From Methylobacterium sp. J-078 (GTDB lineage Bacteria > Pseudomonadota > Alphaproteobacteria > Rhizobiales > Beijerinckiaceae), in contig NZ_JAKSYI010000064.1 in assembly GCF_022829285.1 (NCBI RefSeq), positions 1 through 40,235 on the forward strand: a stretch of 40,235 nt of DNA, written 5' to 3'. Of the stretch, positions 8,679 through 17,673 are shown in pieces. Positions within the stretch are counted from its first letter, which is position 1. Every line of letters starts with the position of its first letter. The position numbers and the translations under genes are program-made. Under the pieces are notes generated by a model. The model had not been told where the DNA came from and did not search any database. It saw only the letters and a list, made by a program, of their open reading frames with translations.

Positions 8679-9034
8679 GCGTTCCCCTTGGCGGCCACCA
8701 CGACGATCTCGACGCGGTATTCGGGGGCGGCGAGCTTGGCCTCCACCGTGGCGCGGGCGGGGGGATTGTCCCGGGCCACCCAGGCGTCCCAGGCGGCGTT
8801 CATCTCCGCGAAGGTGGCGATGTCGGCCAGATAGATCGTCGCCGTGAGGATGCGGCTCTTGTCGGTGCCGGCCGCCGCGAGCAGGCGGTCGATCTCGCCC
8901 AGGATCTCCTGGGTCTGGGCGGTGACGCCGGCGCCCACCACGGTGCCGGCCACCTGGCCCGCGAGGAAGACCATGTCGCCGTAGGTGACGGCCTGGCTCA
9001 TGCGCGGGCCGGATTCGAAGCGCTGGATCGTCAT
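8675..9034 (-). CDS. RidA/YjgF family imine deaminase
   Basis: Rid proteins hydrolyse reactive 2-aminoacrylate and other imines formed by PLP enzymes or amine oxidases. The 119-residue product begins MTIQRFESGPRMSQAV and keeps the core MVFLAGQVAG. The substrate-binding Arg is present at residue 94 (PARATVEAK, matching PARSCVEVA of E. coli RidA), and a Glu near the C-terminus (RVEIVVVA) matches the second active-site residue, so it is probably catalytic. It is transcribed before, and overlaps by ATGA with, the polyamine-binding protein gene. That suggests a link to amine metabolism, which is inference. The subfamily (RidA proper or a Rid1-7 paralogue) is open. Confidence 0.88.
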   Translation of the reverse strand: MTIQRFESGPRMSQAVTYGDMVFLAGQVAGTVVGAGVTAQTQEILGEIDRLLAAAGTDKSRILTATIYLADIATFAEMNAAWDAWVARDNPPARATVEAKLAAPEYRVEIVVVAAKGNA

Positions 9035-9198
9035 GGCGGGAAAGCGTGCCTCTCGCGGGCCGGCCCGGCGCCCCATGGCACCCGGACTTCCGGCGCAAGC
9101 CTTGTGCCGTGCCGTGCCCCCGAGCGTAAAGGGGGCCCGCCGCGTCCGGCCCCCAAGTGCGCCCTGCGGAGCAATGCGACAAAGTCCCTTCCCGCAGC

Positions 9199-9224
9199 GC
9201 AACTCATCCTGTGGGTGCGGCGTT
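9199..9224 (+). promoter_or_regulatory. Weak EcfG-like promoter candidate before the GlsB-type gene
   Basis: GCAAC, 17 bases, then CGTT resembles the alphaproteobacterial general-stress sigma consensus GGAAC-N16/17-CGTT with one mismatch in the -35 element. It lies about 95 bases before the start at 9319. The downstream gene belongs to a stress-linked family, but the mismatch is at a conserved position, so this is only a candidate. Confidence 0.25.
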
Positions 9225-9318
9225 CTCACCCCAGGCGCAAGGCCAAGGCGACACAGCCAGCCGTTATGGCCTGTGAGGTCCGACCCAGCGGGTTCGGCCA
9301 AGTATCGAGGATCAGCTC

Positions 9319-9585
9319 ATGGGTATCATCTGGACCATCATCATCGGCTTCCTGGCCGGTGTCATCGCCAAGTTCATCATGCCGGGCAGCAACGAGCCGG
9401 CCGGCTTCATCCTGACCACGATCCTCGGCATCGTCGGCGCCTTCGTCGCCACCTTCCTCGGTCAGGCGCTGGGCTGGTACGGTCCCAACCAGGGCGCGGG
9501 TCTCATCGGGGCCGTCGTGGGCGCCATCGTCGTGCTCGCGATCTACGGCTTCATCCAGGGCCGCCGCTCCACCACCACGCTCTGA
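9319..9585 (+). CDS. GlsB/YeaQ/YmgE family stress-response membrane protein
   Basis: This is a small inner-membrane protein of the transglycosylase-associated family, often induced in stationary phase and general stress; its biochemical role is unknown. The 88-residue product starts MGIIWTIIIGFLAGVIAKFI and has three predicted membrane segments (about 2-20, 28-48, 58-78) separated by the family motifs MPG and GxxGA. A short basic and Thr-rich tail follows. The gene stands alone, followed at once by a strong intrinsic terminator. The length matches the family exactly. Confidence 0.92.
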   Translation: MGIIWTIIIGFLAGVIAKFIMPGSNEPAGFILTTILGIVGAFVATFLGQALGWYGPNQGAGLIGAVVGAIVVLAIYGFIQGRRSTTTL

Positions 9586-9612
9586 TCCGACCCGAATTCG
9601 GGACAAACTGAA

Positions 9613-9642
9613 GGGGGCGCCTCATCGAGGCGCCCCCTTTTT
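9613..9642 (+). terminator. Rho-independent terminator after the GlsB-type gene
   Basis: A perfect ten-base stem GGGGGCGCCT / AGGCGCCCCC closes a five-base loop and is followed by five T (9638-9642). This is the clearest intrinsic terminator in the window. Confidence 0.92.
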
Positions 9643-9701
9643 CGTGTCCGCTTATCACGGCCGATCCGCCCGATGCCGGCCGGCACCGGGCTTTGAGCGG
9701 T

Positions 9702-9920
9702 TCAGGCCTCGGTCACGGCCTTGACGGCGCAGTGGCCGGTCGCACCGCGGATGGCGAGGCCGGCGCCGACCACGAGGGCGGCGAGGCTGAGCCACTTGTT
9801 CGGGCGCGGCTGGGCGGCGGCGGCCGCGATGCCGAGGCCGAGCACCACGGACACCGCCCGCTCGGTGGTGGTCAGGTTCGGGGTTCCGCTGAAGATGTCC
9901 TGGATCATCGCATTGGCCAT
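9702..9920 (-). CDS. DUF2892 family small membrane protein
   Basis: The 72-residue product has the YgaP-type transmembrane domain layout: a short start (MANAMIQDIFSGTPNLTTTE), a first membrane helix (about 22-38, AVSVVLGLGIAAAA), a short PRPNKW turn, and a second helix (about 43-60) ending in GATGHCAVKAV with one Cys. Function in this stand-alone form is unknown; in YgaP the domain anchors a rhodanese. AGGAG lies nine bases before the ATG. An EcfG-like promoter lies just upstream, which suggests induction in the general stress response. It converges with the GlsB-type gene on the other strand. Confidence 0.85.
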   Translation of the reverse strand: MANAMIQDIFSGTPNLTTTERAVSVVLGLGIAAAAAQPRPNKWLSLAALVVGAGLAIRGATGHCAVKAVTEA

Positions 9921-9951
9921 GGCGGGCGCTCCTATGTTGCGTCGCGGGGCG

Positions 9952-9976
9952 AACGCGGTGGGCGGAGCGGCGTTCC
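9952..9976 (-). promoter_or_regulatory. EcfG-type (general stress sigma) promoter of the DUF2892 gene
   Basis: Read on the minus strand, GGAAC (9976-9972), 16 bases, then CGTT (9955-9952) matches the EcfG consensus GGAAC-N16/17-CGTT at every fixed position. The -10 element is about 32 bases before the ATG at 9920, a normal leader length. EcfG promoters controlled through PhyR-NepR are known in Methylobacterium. Confidence 0.7.
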
Positions 9977-10168
9977 ACGTCCCGCGTCGACCCCATGTCG
10001 CGGAGCCGGCCGCGTTCGGGTCGCGGTGGGAATAGGTGCGGCATTTTCGTCACAAGGCCGGATGGCCCGAACAGCTGGCTTTGATACAACCTTGTCGATT
10101 ACCGCTCCATTCATCACAACCCTTGGACCGTCGCGAAAAATCGCTCGGACGACGGACTGGGGGCAGGA

Positions 10169-10603
10169 ATGAACACGTCAGGAATGGCCGCCGCGATGCT
10201 GATCGCGGTCGGTGTCGGCGCGTGCGGCAGCATCACGCGCGGCACGACGGAGAAGATGGCCTTCCTCACGGAGCCGCCCGGCGCGACCATGACGACCACC
10301 AAGGGCTATGCCTGCCCCGCCACGCCCTGCTCCCTCGAGGTCGAGCGCTCGGACGAGTTCGACGTGACCTTCGTCAAGCCGGGCTTCCGGCCCGAGACGG
10401 TCCCGGTCCGCACCAAGGTGGTGGGCGCGGGCGCCGCCGGCATGGCGGGCAACGTGCTCGCGGGCGGCGTCATCGGCATCGGGGTCGACGCCTATACGGG
10501 AGCCGCCTTCGATCACACGCCGAACCCCGTCAGCGTCTCCCTGGTGCCCTCCGCCCTGCCGAGCGCCCAGCGCAAGCGGCGGCGCCAAGCCCCCGATAGC
10601 TGA
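10169..10603 (+). CDS. Small lipoprotein, PEGA-like
   Basis: This is a predicted lipoprotein of 144 residues; the function is unknown. The signal peptide ends in GVGAC (lipobox). The mature part has a segment resembling a PEGA surface domain (FLTEPPGATMTTTKGYACPA-type, then SLEVERSDEFDVTFVKPGF), with two further Cys that may pair. A glycine-rich helix (GAGAAGMAGNVLAGGVIGIG, about 91-111) could enter the membrane, and the tail is basic (RKRRRQ). An ATG five codons later also has AGGA upstream, so the exact start is open. The gene converges with the DUF3108 gene, with only 11 bases between the stops. Confidence 0.75.
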   Translation: MNTSGMAAAMLIAVGVGACGSITRGTTEKMAFLTEPPGATMTTTKGYACPATPCSLEVERSDEFDVTFVKPGFRPETVPVRTKVVGAGAAGMAGNVLAGGVIGIGVDAYTGAAFDHTPNPVSVSLVPSALPSAQRKRRRQAPDS

Positions 10604-10614
10604 AATCCCCGGCG

Positions 10615-11508
10615 CTACCGCGCGTTCGGCAGGCGGACCTTGACGTTCGCGCGGTCTGCGGCGGCCGGGGAGACCGGGGCCGCGTCGCCCCAGCGGGTGG
10701 CGTCGATGCGCACCGTGCCCCAGCCCGTCGCCACCGCGATCGAGAGCGGCAGCAGGAGCGTGCCGTCGGCGACCGGCGCGAAGCGCACGTGGAGGTCGTC
10801 GCTCTCGGCCATGCGGCGAACGTTGGCCCCTTGCGCGCGATGCCCCGAGATCGGAACCCAGCGCACCCGGCAATCCAGCGCGGGTCCGCGATAGGCGCCC
10901 TCCGCCACCGTGAGGACGCTGCCGCGCGACAGGACGAGATCGGCCCGCGTCGCCCCGTCGAAGACGGCGATGCGCCGGTCGCACAGGCTCGGCTCCAGGG
11001 CGGATGCGCCCACGGGAATCATCAGCATGGTGAGGGGATCGACGACGCCGACCCGATCCTCCGGCGCCACGGGCACCCGGTCCGGGCGCGGGGCCGGGGG
11101 CGGCTCCACCGTGGCGCTGCGCACCCGGCCGCCTGCGAGATCGAGCACGACCGAGATCGGCTTGCCGGCATAGCGGCTGTCGAGCCGGAACGTCGCCGTG
11201 GCCGCCCCGTTGCGCGCCAGCGTGCCGGCGACCATCGACTTGCCGGTCCCGTCCAGGAAGAAGCCGGCCAGGCCGCGCAGGCCCGCCTCGACCTCGAGGG
11301 CGTAACGCGCATCCGCCCGCTCGAGGGCCAGCGTGGCCTCGCCCACGCGCAGGTTCAGGAAGCTCAGGCTGTAGGCGATGCTGAAGCGGGCGGCCGGAAT
11401 CTCGCCGACCGCGTTCGCGGCTGAAGCGCCGGAGACGAGCGCCAGGAGCGCGACGGCCGGGATTCGCGGCATGGCCCGGGCTCCCCTTCGCCTCCACACG
11501 GCCTTCAT
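10615..11508 (-). CDS. DUF3108 domain exported protein
   Basis: This is an exported protein of the DUF3108 family, found in the envelope of alpha- and betaproteobacteria; the molecular role is not established. A signal peptide ends near SGASAANA. The mature part begins ARFSIAYSLSFLNLRVGEATL, typical for the family, and continues with alternating beta-strand segments and a DPLTMLM stretch. ATG 11508 is used: AGGAG lies six bases before it and it gives a basic n-region. ATG 11472, with GGGGAG eight bases before it, is an equally possible start (285 residues). It lies downstream of pnp on the same strand but after a hairpin terminator, so it is probably transcribed on its own. Confidence 0.82.
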   Translation of the reverse strand: MKAVWRRRGARAMPRIPAVALLALVSGASAANAVGEIPAARFSIAYSLSFLNLRVGEATLALERADARYALEVEAGLRGLAGFFLDGTGKSMVAGTLARNGAATATFRLDSRYAGKPISVVLDLAGGRVRSATVEPPPAPRPDRVPVAPEDRVGVVDPLTMLMIPVGASALEPSLCDRRIAVFDGATRADLVLSRGSVLTVAEGAYRGPALDCRVRWVPISGHRAQGANVRRMAESDDLHVRFAPVADGTLLLPLSIAVATGWGTVRIDATRWGDAAPVSPAAADRANVKVRLPNAR

Positions 11509-11674
11509 GCCTCGCTCCTGCCGCGCACGGATCTTCTGCGCATACTCGACGACGCTACCACCGTCCGCACCGCCTGCGATGCGCGCTTCGGCACCCGGCG
11601 TGCAGGGCCACCCTCCCCCTGGGAGCGAACCATCCGCCGCGGCTGTCCGCGCATGAGAATGTCCCTCGAACGAG

Positions 11675-11706
11675 AAAGAGCGCGGCCCCGGCGGGGACCG
11701 CGCTCT
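11675..11706 (-). terminator. Terminator of the rpsO-pnp run
   Basis: Perfect ten-base arms AAGAGCGCGG and CCGCGCTCTT enclose an inner CCCC/GGGG pairing. On the minus strand the stem ends in CTCTTTCTCG, a short U-rich tract. It lies 54 bases after the pnp stop at 11760. Confidence 0.75.
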
Positions 11707-11759
11707 TCACTTGTTCCAGCGCATGGGCCGGGCGCTGACGCACCCGGCCGGATGCCGCC

Positions 11760-13931
11760 TCACGCCTCCTGGCGGGGTCCGCGGGCGCGGTCCTGCTCGG
11801 CGTTGCGCTCGGCCTTGAGCTTCTCGGTGAGGTCCTCGCCGGTCTCCTGGTCGACGACCTTCATCGAGAGGCGGATCTTGCCGCGGTCGTCCTGGCCGAG
11901 GAACTTGACCTTGACCTTCTGGCCCTCCTTGACGACGTCCGTCACCTTGGCGACCCGCTGGGCGGCGAGCTCCGAGATGTGGACGAGGCCGTCCTTGGCG
12001 CCGAAGAAGTTCACGAAGGCGCCGAACTCCATCGTCTTCACGACGGTGCCGTCATAGATCATGCCCGGCTCGGCTTCCGCCACGATCGAGCGGATCCAGT
12101 TGTAGGCGGCCTTGATGGCCTTGCCGTCGCTGGAGGCGATCTTCACCGTGCCGGTGTCGTCGATGTTGATCTTGGCGCCCGTCTTCTCGACGATCTCGCG
12201 GATCACCTTGCCGCCGGTGCCGATCACTTCCCGGATCTTGTCGGTGGGGATCTGCATGGTCTCGATGCGGGGCGCGTACTCGCCGAGCTCGGGACGGGCG
12301 TCGGTGAGGGCCTTGGCCATCTCGCCGAGGATGTGCACACGGCCTTCCTGCGCCTGATGCAGGGCGACCTTCATGATCTCCTCGGTGATACCCGCGATCT
12401 TGATGTCCATCTGCAGCGAGGTGATGCCGGCTTCCGTGCCCGCCACCTTGAAGTCCATGTCGCCGAGGTGATCCTCGTCGCCGAGGATGTCGGACAGCAC
12501 GGCGTAGCGCTCACCCTCGAGGATGAGGCCCATGGCGATGCCCGCCACCGGACGGCGCAGGGGCACGCCGGCATCCATCAGCGACAGCGAGGCGCCGCAG
12601 ACGGAGGCCATGGAAGACGAGCCGTTCGACTCGGTGATCTCGGACACGACGCGGATCGTGTACGGGAACTCGTGGGCCGGCGGCAGCACGGGGTGCACGG
12701 CGCGCCAGGCGAGCTTGCCGTGGCCGATCTCGCGGCGGCCGGGCGAACCCATGCGGCCGGTCTCGCCCACCGAGTAGGGGGGGAAGTTGTAGTGCAGCAG
12801 GAAGGTCTCCTTGTAGGTGCCTTCCAGGGCGTCGATGAACTGCTCGTCCTCGCCGGTGCCGAGCGTCGCGACCACGAGGGCCTGGGTCTCGCCGCGGGTG
12901 AACAGCGACGAGCCGTGGGCGCGCGGCAGCACGCCGACCTGGGACTCGATCGGGCGCACGGTGCGGACGTCGCGGCCGTCGATGCGCGAACCCGTGTCGA
13001 GGATGTTCCAGCGCACGACCTTGGACTGCGCTTCCTTGAACGCGGCCTTGACCTTCTCGGCCGGGAAGCGGGCCTCGCCCTCGGCGGGGCAGAGGGCGGC
13101 CATCACCGTCGCCTTCACGGCGTCGACGGCGGCGTAGCGCTCCTGCTTGATCGTGTTCTTGTAGGCGGCGCGCAGATCCGCTTCGCAGACCTCGAGCACG
13201 GCGGCCTCCACGTCGCCGTTCTCGGGCGCCTGGAAGTTGCGGGGCTCCTTGGCGGCCTTCTCGGCGAGACGGATGATCGCCTCGATGACCGGCTGGAAGT
13301 GCTTGTGGCCGAACATCACGGCGCCGAGCATGACTTCCTCGTCGAGCTCCTTGGCCTCGGACTCGACCATCAGGACGGCGTCCTGGGTGCCGGCGACGAC
13401 GAGGTCGAGGGTCGAGGCTTCGAGGTCGGCGACCAGCGGGTTCAGGCTGTACTGGCCGTTGGCGTAGCCGACGCGGGCGGCGCCGATCGGGCCCATGAAG
13501 GGCACGCCCGAGAGCGTCAGGGCGGCGGAGGCCGCGACCATCGCGAGGATGTCGGGATCGTTCTCGAGGTCGTGGGTCAGGACGGTGACGACGACCTGGG
13601 TGTCGTTGCGCCAGCCCTCGACGAAGAGGGGGCGGATCGGGCGGTCGATGAGGCGGGAGACCAGGGTCTCCTTCTCGGACGGGCGGCCCTCGCGCTTGAA
13701 GTACCCGCCGGGGATGCGGCCGGCGGCGTAGGCGCGCTCCTGGTAGTTCACGGTGAGCGGCAAGAAGTCGATTCCGGCCTTGGGCTCCTTGCCCGACACG
13801 ACGGTGGCGAGCACCGAGGTCTCGCCGTAGGTCGCCATCACGGAACCGTCGGCCTGGCGGGCGACCTTGCCCGTCTCGAGGACGAGCTTGCGGTCGCCCC
13901 ACATCAGCTCTTCGCGTTGGATATCGAACAT
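11760..13931 (-). CDS. pnp: Polyribonucleotide nucleotidyltransferase (PNPase)
   Basis: PNPase degrades RNA 3' to 5' by phosphorolysis and is part of the degradosome. The 723-residue product starts [20 protein letters not shown] and has two RNase PH domains (about 1-230 and 325-550) joined by an all-helical linker. The second has the expected [18 protein letters not shown] and [15 protein letters not shown] segments. A KH domain ([15 protein letters not shown]) and an S1 domain ([17 protein letters not shown]) follow, then a charged tail. AGGAAGG precedes the ATG by a normal distance; the frame stays open further upstream but without family similarity. It follows rpsO, the order conserved from E. 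coli. Confidence 0.98.
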   Translation of the reverse strand: MFDIQREELMWGDRKLVLETGKVARQADGSVMATYGETSVLATVVSGKEPKAGIDFLPLTVNYQERAYAAGRIPGGYFKREGRPSEKETLVSRLIDRPIRPLFVEGWRNDTQVVVTVLTHDLENDPDILAMVAASAALTLSGVPFMGPIGAARVGYANGQYSLNPLVADLEASTLDLVVAGTQDAVLMVESEAKELDEEVMLGAVMFGHKHFQPVIEAIIRLAEKAAKEPRNFQAPENGDVEAAVLEVCEADLRAAYKNTIKQERYAAVDAVKATVMAALCPAEGEARFPAEKVKAAFKEAQSKVVRWNILDTGSRIDGRDVRTVRPIESQVGVLPRAHGSSLFTRGETQALVVATLGTGEDEQFIDALEGTYKETFLLHYNFPPYSVGETGRMGSPGRREIGHGKLAWRAVHPVLPPAHEFPYTIRVVSEITESNGSSSMASVCGASLSLMDAGVPLRRPVAGIAMGLILEGERYAVLSDILGDEDHLGDMDFKVAGTEAGITSLQMDIKIAGITEEIMKVALHQAQEGRVHILGEMAKALTDARPELGEYAPRIETMQIPTDKIREVIGTGGKVIREIVEKTGAKINIDDTGTVKIASSDGKAIKAAYNWIRSIVAEAEPGMIYDGTVVKTMEFGAFVNFFGAKDGLVHISELAAQRVAKVTDVVKEGQKVKVKFLGQDDRGKIRLSMKVVDQETGEDLTEKLKAERNAEQDRARGPRQEA

Positions 13932-14095
13932 ACTGTCTTGCCTTCCTGCGGTCGGGCGAACCCGGCGCCGCCAGGGGCAAGATGGCGGGAGCGTCCTCAT
14001 GGACGCCCCCGCGATCCTGTCCCCGGCGCATGCGCCTTCAAGTCGCCCGGGTTTTTCGGAAGCCGGACCCATTCCGGCGGACCGAACATGTGGAA

Positions 14096-14126
14096 ACGCG
14101 GTCCCGGGCCGGGCCCGGAACCGCGT
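14096..14126 (-). terminator. Intercistronic hairpin between rpsO and pnp
   Basis: A 14-base stem with a single G-U pair (14096-14109 with 14113-14126) and a three-base loop stands 13 bases after the rpsO stop. On the minus strand it is followed by only TTTCC. In E. coli this gap carries both a terminator and an RNase III site through which PNPase represses itself; the same use here is inference. Confidence 0.6.
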
Positions 14127-14138
14127 GAACGCCGTCGC

Positions 14139-14408
14139 TTAGCGGCGGATGCCGAGACGCTCGATGAGGCTGCGGTAGCGGGCCTCGTCCTTGCGCTTGA
14201 CGTAGTCGAGCAGCGAGCGGCGCTGCGAGACCATCTTCAGGAGTCCACGGCGGGAATGGTTGTCCTTGCCGTGGGTCTTGAAGTGGCCGGTGAGGTTGGT
14301 GATCCGCTCGGTAAGGATCGCCACCTGGACCTCCGGAGACCCGGTGTCCTTACCGCCGGTCGCGTATTCCTTGATGAGCGCGGTCTTGCGCTCTGCCGTG
14401 ATCGACAT
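14139..14408 (-). CDS. rpsO: 30S ribosomal protein S15
   Basis: S15 binds the central domain of 16S rRNA early in 30S assembly. The 89-residue product is complete: [18 protein letters not shown], then the conserved [29 protein letters not shown] and [10 protein letters not shown]. The size is identical to that of known S15. It is followed by a hairpin and then pnp on the same strand. The 239 bases upstream separate it from the RTX-like gene. Confidence 0.98.
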   Translation of the reverse strand: MSITAERKTALIKEYATGGKDTGSPEVQVAILTERITNLTGHFKTHGKDNHSRRGLLKMVSQRRSLLDYVKRKDEARYRSLIERLGIRR

Positions 14409-14516
14409 CGCAGTGCCTTTCGGTACGGGTTTTCGAAAAAGGGGCGGCCTCGTCGCGAGGACCGCGCCACGCTCGGGGCTGGCCGGTGCCGGGATGTCGT
14501 CCAGCACGGTCAGGCC

Positions 14517-14531
14517 CACAAGCAGCTTGTG
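14517..14531. promoter_or_regulatory. Perfect inverted repeat upstream of rpsO
   Basis: CACAAGC-A-GCTTGTG is a perfect 7+1+7 palindrome about 109 bases before the rpsO start, in the gap after the RTX-like gene. It could be an operator or part of the leader; no factor is assigned. Confidence 0.3.
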
Positions 14532-14647
14532 CCCCGGCCCCGTTCGCACGGGTCGGAGCGGCGCGGACCATACACGAAACGGGGTGGGATGCCAGCCCCG
14601 GGCTGTCCGGCACGCCGCGCGGGACGCGATCGGAGCCCGAAGCGCGG

Positions 14648-16159
14648 TCACACCGCGAAGAACGCGTCCTGGCCGATTCCCGTGACGCCCACGACGGTGA
14701 CGAGGAACTCGCCCGTCGCGGTGATCCGGACGAGGGTGTCGCCGCCGGTCTCGACGAGGGTCAGATCCGCCGGCGTGAGGTCGCCGGCCAAGCCGATCCG
14801 GTCGCCCTTCGCGAAATCCAGGATGACGTCGGCCGTCTCCCGCGTCGCGCCGCCGTCGCCCGCCGCGAACAGGAAGCGGTCGTTGCCGGACCCGCCGATG
14901 AGGACGTCGGCGCCCTTGCCGCCCCACAGGGTGTCCCGGCCCGCGCCGCCGTCGAGGCGGTCGTTCCCGCCCACGGTGGCGCTGCCCCCGGCATCGCCGA
15001 ACAGGAGGTCGTCTCCGGCATCGCCGAACAGCAGGTCGTTGCCGCCGTTCCAGGCCGCGGGATCGACCCGGATGTCCCCGCGCGCATCCCCGTAGAGCAC
15101 GTCGTCGCCCGCCCCGCCCGAGAGGGTGTCGTTGCCGTCCAGGATGAAGGCGGAGGGATCCTCGCTGATCATGTCGCCGCCGGCATCGCCCACGAGGACG
15201 TCGTCGTCGTCCCCGCCCCGGAGCGTATCGTTGCCGCCGCGCAGGAAGCTCGACCCGAGGCGCACCACGAAGTCGCCGCCGGTATCGCCGTAGAGGGTGT
15301 CGCGCCCGTCGCCGCCCTCGAGGATGTCGTGCCCGCCGTGGAAGACGGCCTCCTCGACCCGGATCTCGGCCGCGGCATCGCCGAACAGCGTGTCGTTGCC
15401 CGCGCCCCCGTCGAGCACGTCGTCGCCGCCCTGCGCGAAGCCGTCGCTCGACCCGGCGAACACGCCCGCGCCCGCGTCGCCGTAGAGCATGTCGTTGCCC
15501 CTGCCCCCTTCGAGGCGATCGGCGCCGCCATAGACCGAGCCCTCGGCCAGGGCGACGAAGCCGCCGCCGGTGTCGCCGAAGAGGCGGTCGCTGCCGTCGC
15601 CCCCCAGGAGGGTGTCCGCGCCCCCGACGATCCGCGCGTCCGAATCCAGGGCGACCAGGTCGGAGACGGCGTCGCCGTACAGGCTGTCGTTGCCGGTGCC
15701 GCCGTCGAGGCTGTCGCGTCCGCCCAACACCTGGCTGTAGCGGTCCGCGACGAAGCCGCCGCCCGCATCGCCCGCCAGGAGGTCGTCGCCTGTGCCACCG
15801 GCGAGCCGGTCGTCTCCACCCCGGATGATGGTGCCGTCGGGGTTGGCGGAACTCGGCCCGGCGGACAGAGTGCCGGAGGTGTCGCCGAACAGGCTGTCTC
15901 GGCCGCCGCCGCCCTCCAGCCGGTCGTCGCCGCCGCGCACCAGAAGTCTGTCGCGGGCGAAGAACATACCGCGCACGTCGCCGATCAGGACGTCGTCGTC
16001 GGCGCCCCCGAGGAGGGTATCGGCGAAGCCGTCGGCCTCGCTGTCGCCGGACACGTCTCCGACCAGGATGTCGTCGCCGCGCAGTCCGTCGATGATCTGT
16101 TCGCCTGGGCCGCCGGTGCGCCGGTCCGGTCCCGCGGTGCCGGTGATGAGAGTCGGCAT
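14648..16159 (-). CDS. RTX-type calcium-binding repeat protein
   Basis: This is a probable type I-secreted calcium-binding surface or extracellular protein; activity is unknown. The 503-residue product has no Sec signal. From about residue 46 to 415 it consists of some twelve units, each with a 16-residue core of two nonapeptide-like turns (DxLxGGxGxDxLxGD) plus a variable insert of about 16 residues rich in Gly, Phe, Val and Ala. Starts near 46, 77, 116, 148, 181, 213, 246, 277, 310, 343, 374 and 399 give a period of 31-33. The C-terminus ([16 protein letters not shown], then beta strands ending QDAFFAV) resembles the end domain that carries the secretion signal. ATG 16159 has GGGAGG five bases upstream. 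No enzyme domain and no type I transporter gene is present nearby. Confidence 0.88.
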   Translation of the reverse strand: MPTLITGTAGPDRRTGGPGEQIIDGLRGDDILVGDVSGDSEADGFADTLLGGADDDVLIGDVRGMFFARDRLLVRGGDDRLEGGGGRDSLFGDTSGTLSAGPSSANPDGTIIRGGDDRLAGGTGDDLLAGDAGGGFVADRYSQVLGGRDSLDGGTGNDSLYGDAVSDLVALDSDARIVGGADTLLGGDGSDRLFGDTGGGFVALAEGSVYGGADRLEGGRGNDMLYGDAGAGVFAGSSDGFAQGGDDVLDGGAGNDTLFGDAAAEIRVEEAVFHGGHDILEGGDGRDTLYGDTGGDFVVRLGSSFLRGGNDTLRGGDDDDVLVGDAGGDMISEDPSAFILDGNDTLSGGAGDDVLYGDARGDIRVDPAAWNGGNDLLFGDAGDDLLFGDAGGSATVGGNDRLDGGAGRDTLWGGKGADVLIGGSGNDRFLFAAGDGGATRETADVILDFAKGDRIGLAGDLTPADLTLVETGGDTLVRITATGEFLVTVVGVTGIGQDAFFAV

Positions 16160-16328
16160 GTTCGCCTCCCTGACTATGGAGGCTCGATACCTTTCGCCGG
16201 TCGAGGATCGGCGCAACACGTCTTAAGTCGTAGGGGCATCGACAATTCGATGCCGCGTCTCCGGCGTCGCATCCGATGATCGCCGTCCCGCGACGTATCG
16301 CGGCGCGGCGGCATTCGGAGGCCCGGCC

Positions 16329-17375
16329 CTACGCCGCCAGCCGGCTCAGGGCGCGGATGTCATCCGCCAGGGCGTCGATCCGGGCCGGGTCCGAATCCCA
16401 GGCGAACATGAAGCGGGCGCCTCCGCCGATGAAGGTGTAGAAGCGCCAGCCCCGGGCGCGCAGGGCCTCGAGGTGCTCCGGCGCGGCGCGCAGGAAGACC
16501 GCGTTGGCCTCCACCGGGAACATCAGCGCGAAGGCGGGGACGTCCGCCACGGCGGCGGCGAGGCGACGCGCGCAGGCATTGGCGTGCGCCGCGTGGGCCA
16601 GCCAGGCGCCGCCCTCCAGCACCCCGACCCAGGGGGCCGAGAGGAAGCGCATCTTCGAGGCGAGCTGCCCCGCCTGCTTGCAGCGATAGCCGAAATCCTC
16701 GGCCAATGCGGGCTCGAAGAACAGGATCGCCTCGCCCGCCGCCATGCCGTTCTTGGTGCCGCCGAAGCAGAGGAGGTCGACGCCGGCCTTCCAGGTCATC
16801 TCGGCGGGGCTGCAGCCGAGGCTGGCGCAGGCATTGGCGAAGCGCGCCCCGTCCATGTGCAGGCGCAGGCCCAGATCCCGGCAGGTCTCGGCGATCGCAC
16901 CGATCTCGGCCAGACTGTAGAGCTGGCCCGTCTCGGTGGGCTGGGTGATCGTCACCACCCGGGGCTTGGGGAAATGGATGTCGGACCGTCCCGTGGCGAC
17001 GCCCCGGATCAGAGCCGGGTTCAGCTTGCCGTCGGGGCTCGCCACCACGAGGAGCTTCGAGCCGTTGGAGAAGAACTCGGGGGCGCCGCACTCGTCGGTC
17101 TCGACATGGGCCGAGGCCGAGCAGATGACGCTGTGGTAGGACTGGCAGAGGGAGGCCAGCGCCAGGGCGTTGGCGGCGGTGCCGTTGAAGGCGAAGAACA
17201 CCTCGGCGGCGTCCGTCTCGAACAGGGTCCGGAACGCGTCGGCCGCCCGCTTCGTCCACGGATCCTCGCCATAGGCCGGCACCGAGCCCCGGTTGGCCGC
17301 CTCCATCGCGCCCCAGGCCTCGGGGCAGATGCCGGCGTAGTTGTCGCTCGCGAATTGCTGGGGCTCGGGGGGCAT
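16329..17375 (-). CDS. Low-specificity L-threonine aldolase family protein
   Basis: This PLP enzyme splits threonine or allo-threonine to glycine and acetaldehyde, or acts on related beta-hydroxy amino acids. The 348-residue product begins MPPEPQQFASDNYAGICPEA. It has the family marks ETDECGAPEF (the region that stacks on PLP), LRLHMDGARFANA (Asp pairing with the PLP nitrogen) and LCFGGTKNGM with the Schiff-base Lys. The length is normal. The gene is divergent from the amino-acid permease at 17674, with 298 bases between the starts. This places a possible amino-acid uptake and catabolism pair side by side, which is inference. Substrate range within the family cannot be told. Confidence 0.9.
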   Translation of the reverse strand: MPPEPQQFASDNYAGICPEAWGAMEAANRGSVPAYGEDPWTKRAADAFRTLFETDAAEVFFAFNGTAANALALASLCQSYHSVICSASAHVETDECGAPEFFSNGSKLLVVASPDGKLNPALIRGVATGRSDIHFPKPRVVTITQPTETGQLYSLAEIGAIAETCRDLGLRLHMDGARFANACASLGCSPAEMTWKAGVDLLCFGGTKNGMAAGEAILFFEPALAEDFGYRCKQAGQLASKMRFLSAPWVGVLEGGAWLAHAAHANACARRLAAAVADVPAFALMFPVEANAVFLRAAPEHLEALRARGWRFYTFIGGGARFMFAWDSDPARIDALADDIRALSRLAA

Positions 17376-17673
17376 GGTCGCTCTCGTCTGGCCAGGATCC
17401 GCATCAGGAGCGCGGCGACCGACGGAGAGGAGATATGGCGAAGCCCGTTTGGTTGCCGGTCCGGCCACATCCCCACCGGATGCCGGAGGGTGCCACCTTG
17501 CCCGGGCGGGCAGGTTGGCGTCAGGGATCGCCCCGACTCTTGATGCTGGCCGCTTCCCTACCAGAGCGGTGCCGCCCTGACAACACGGATAGGTTGCCGC
17601 CCGGGGCGCGCTCCTCTGGCGCGCGATTTGCCCCGCTCGATGCGCGATCCACCGCCATGCGAAGGTTCGGCCG

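Noticed and set aside
11979..15095. Open frame of 1038 residues on the plus strand
   Set aside because: It is antisense to pnp, rpsO and part of the RTX gene, all certain. Its His/Asp/Leu/Val-rich composition is typical of an antisense frame.
14648..16159. Regular DNA repeats resembling an array
   Set aside because: The periodicity comes from codons of the RTX-like protein. Units are not identical and there are no spacers, so this is not a CRISPR array.
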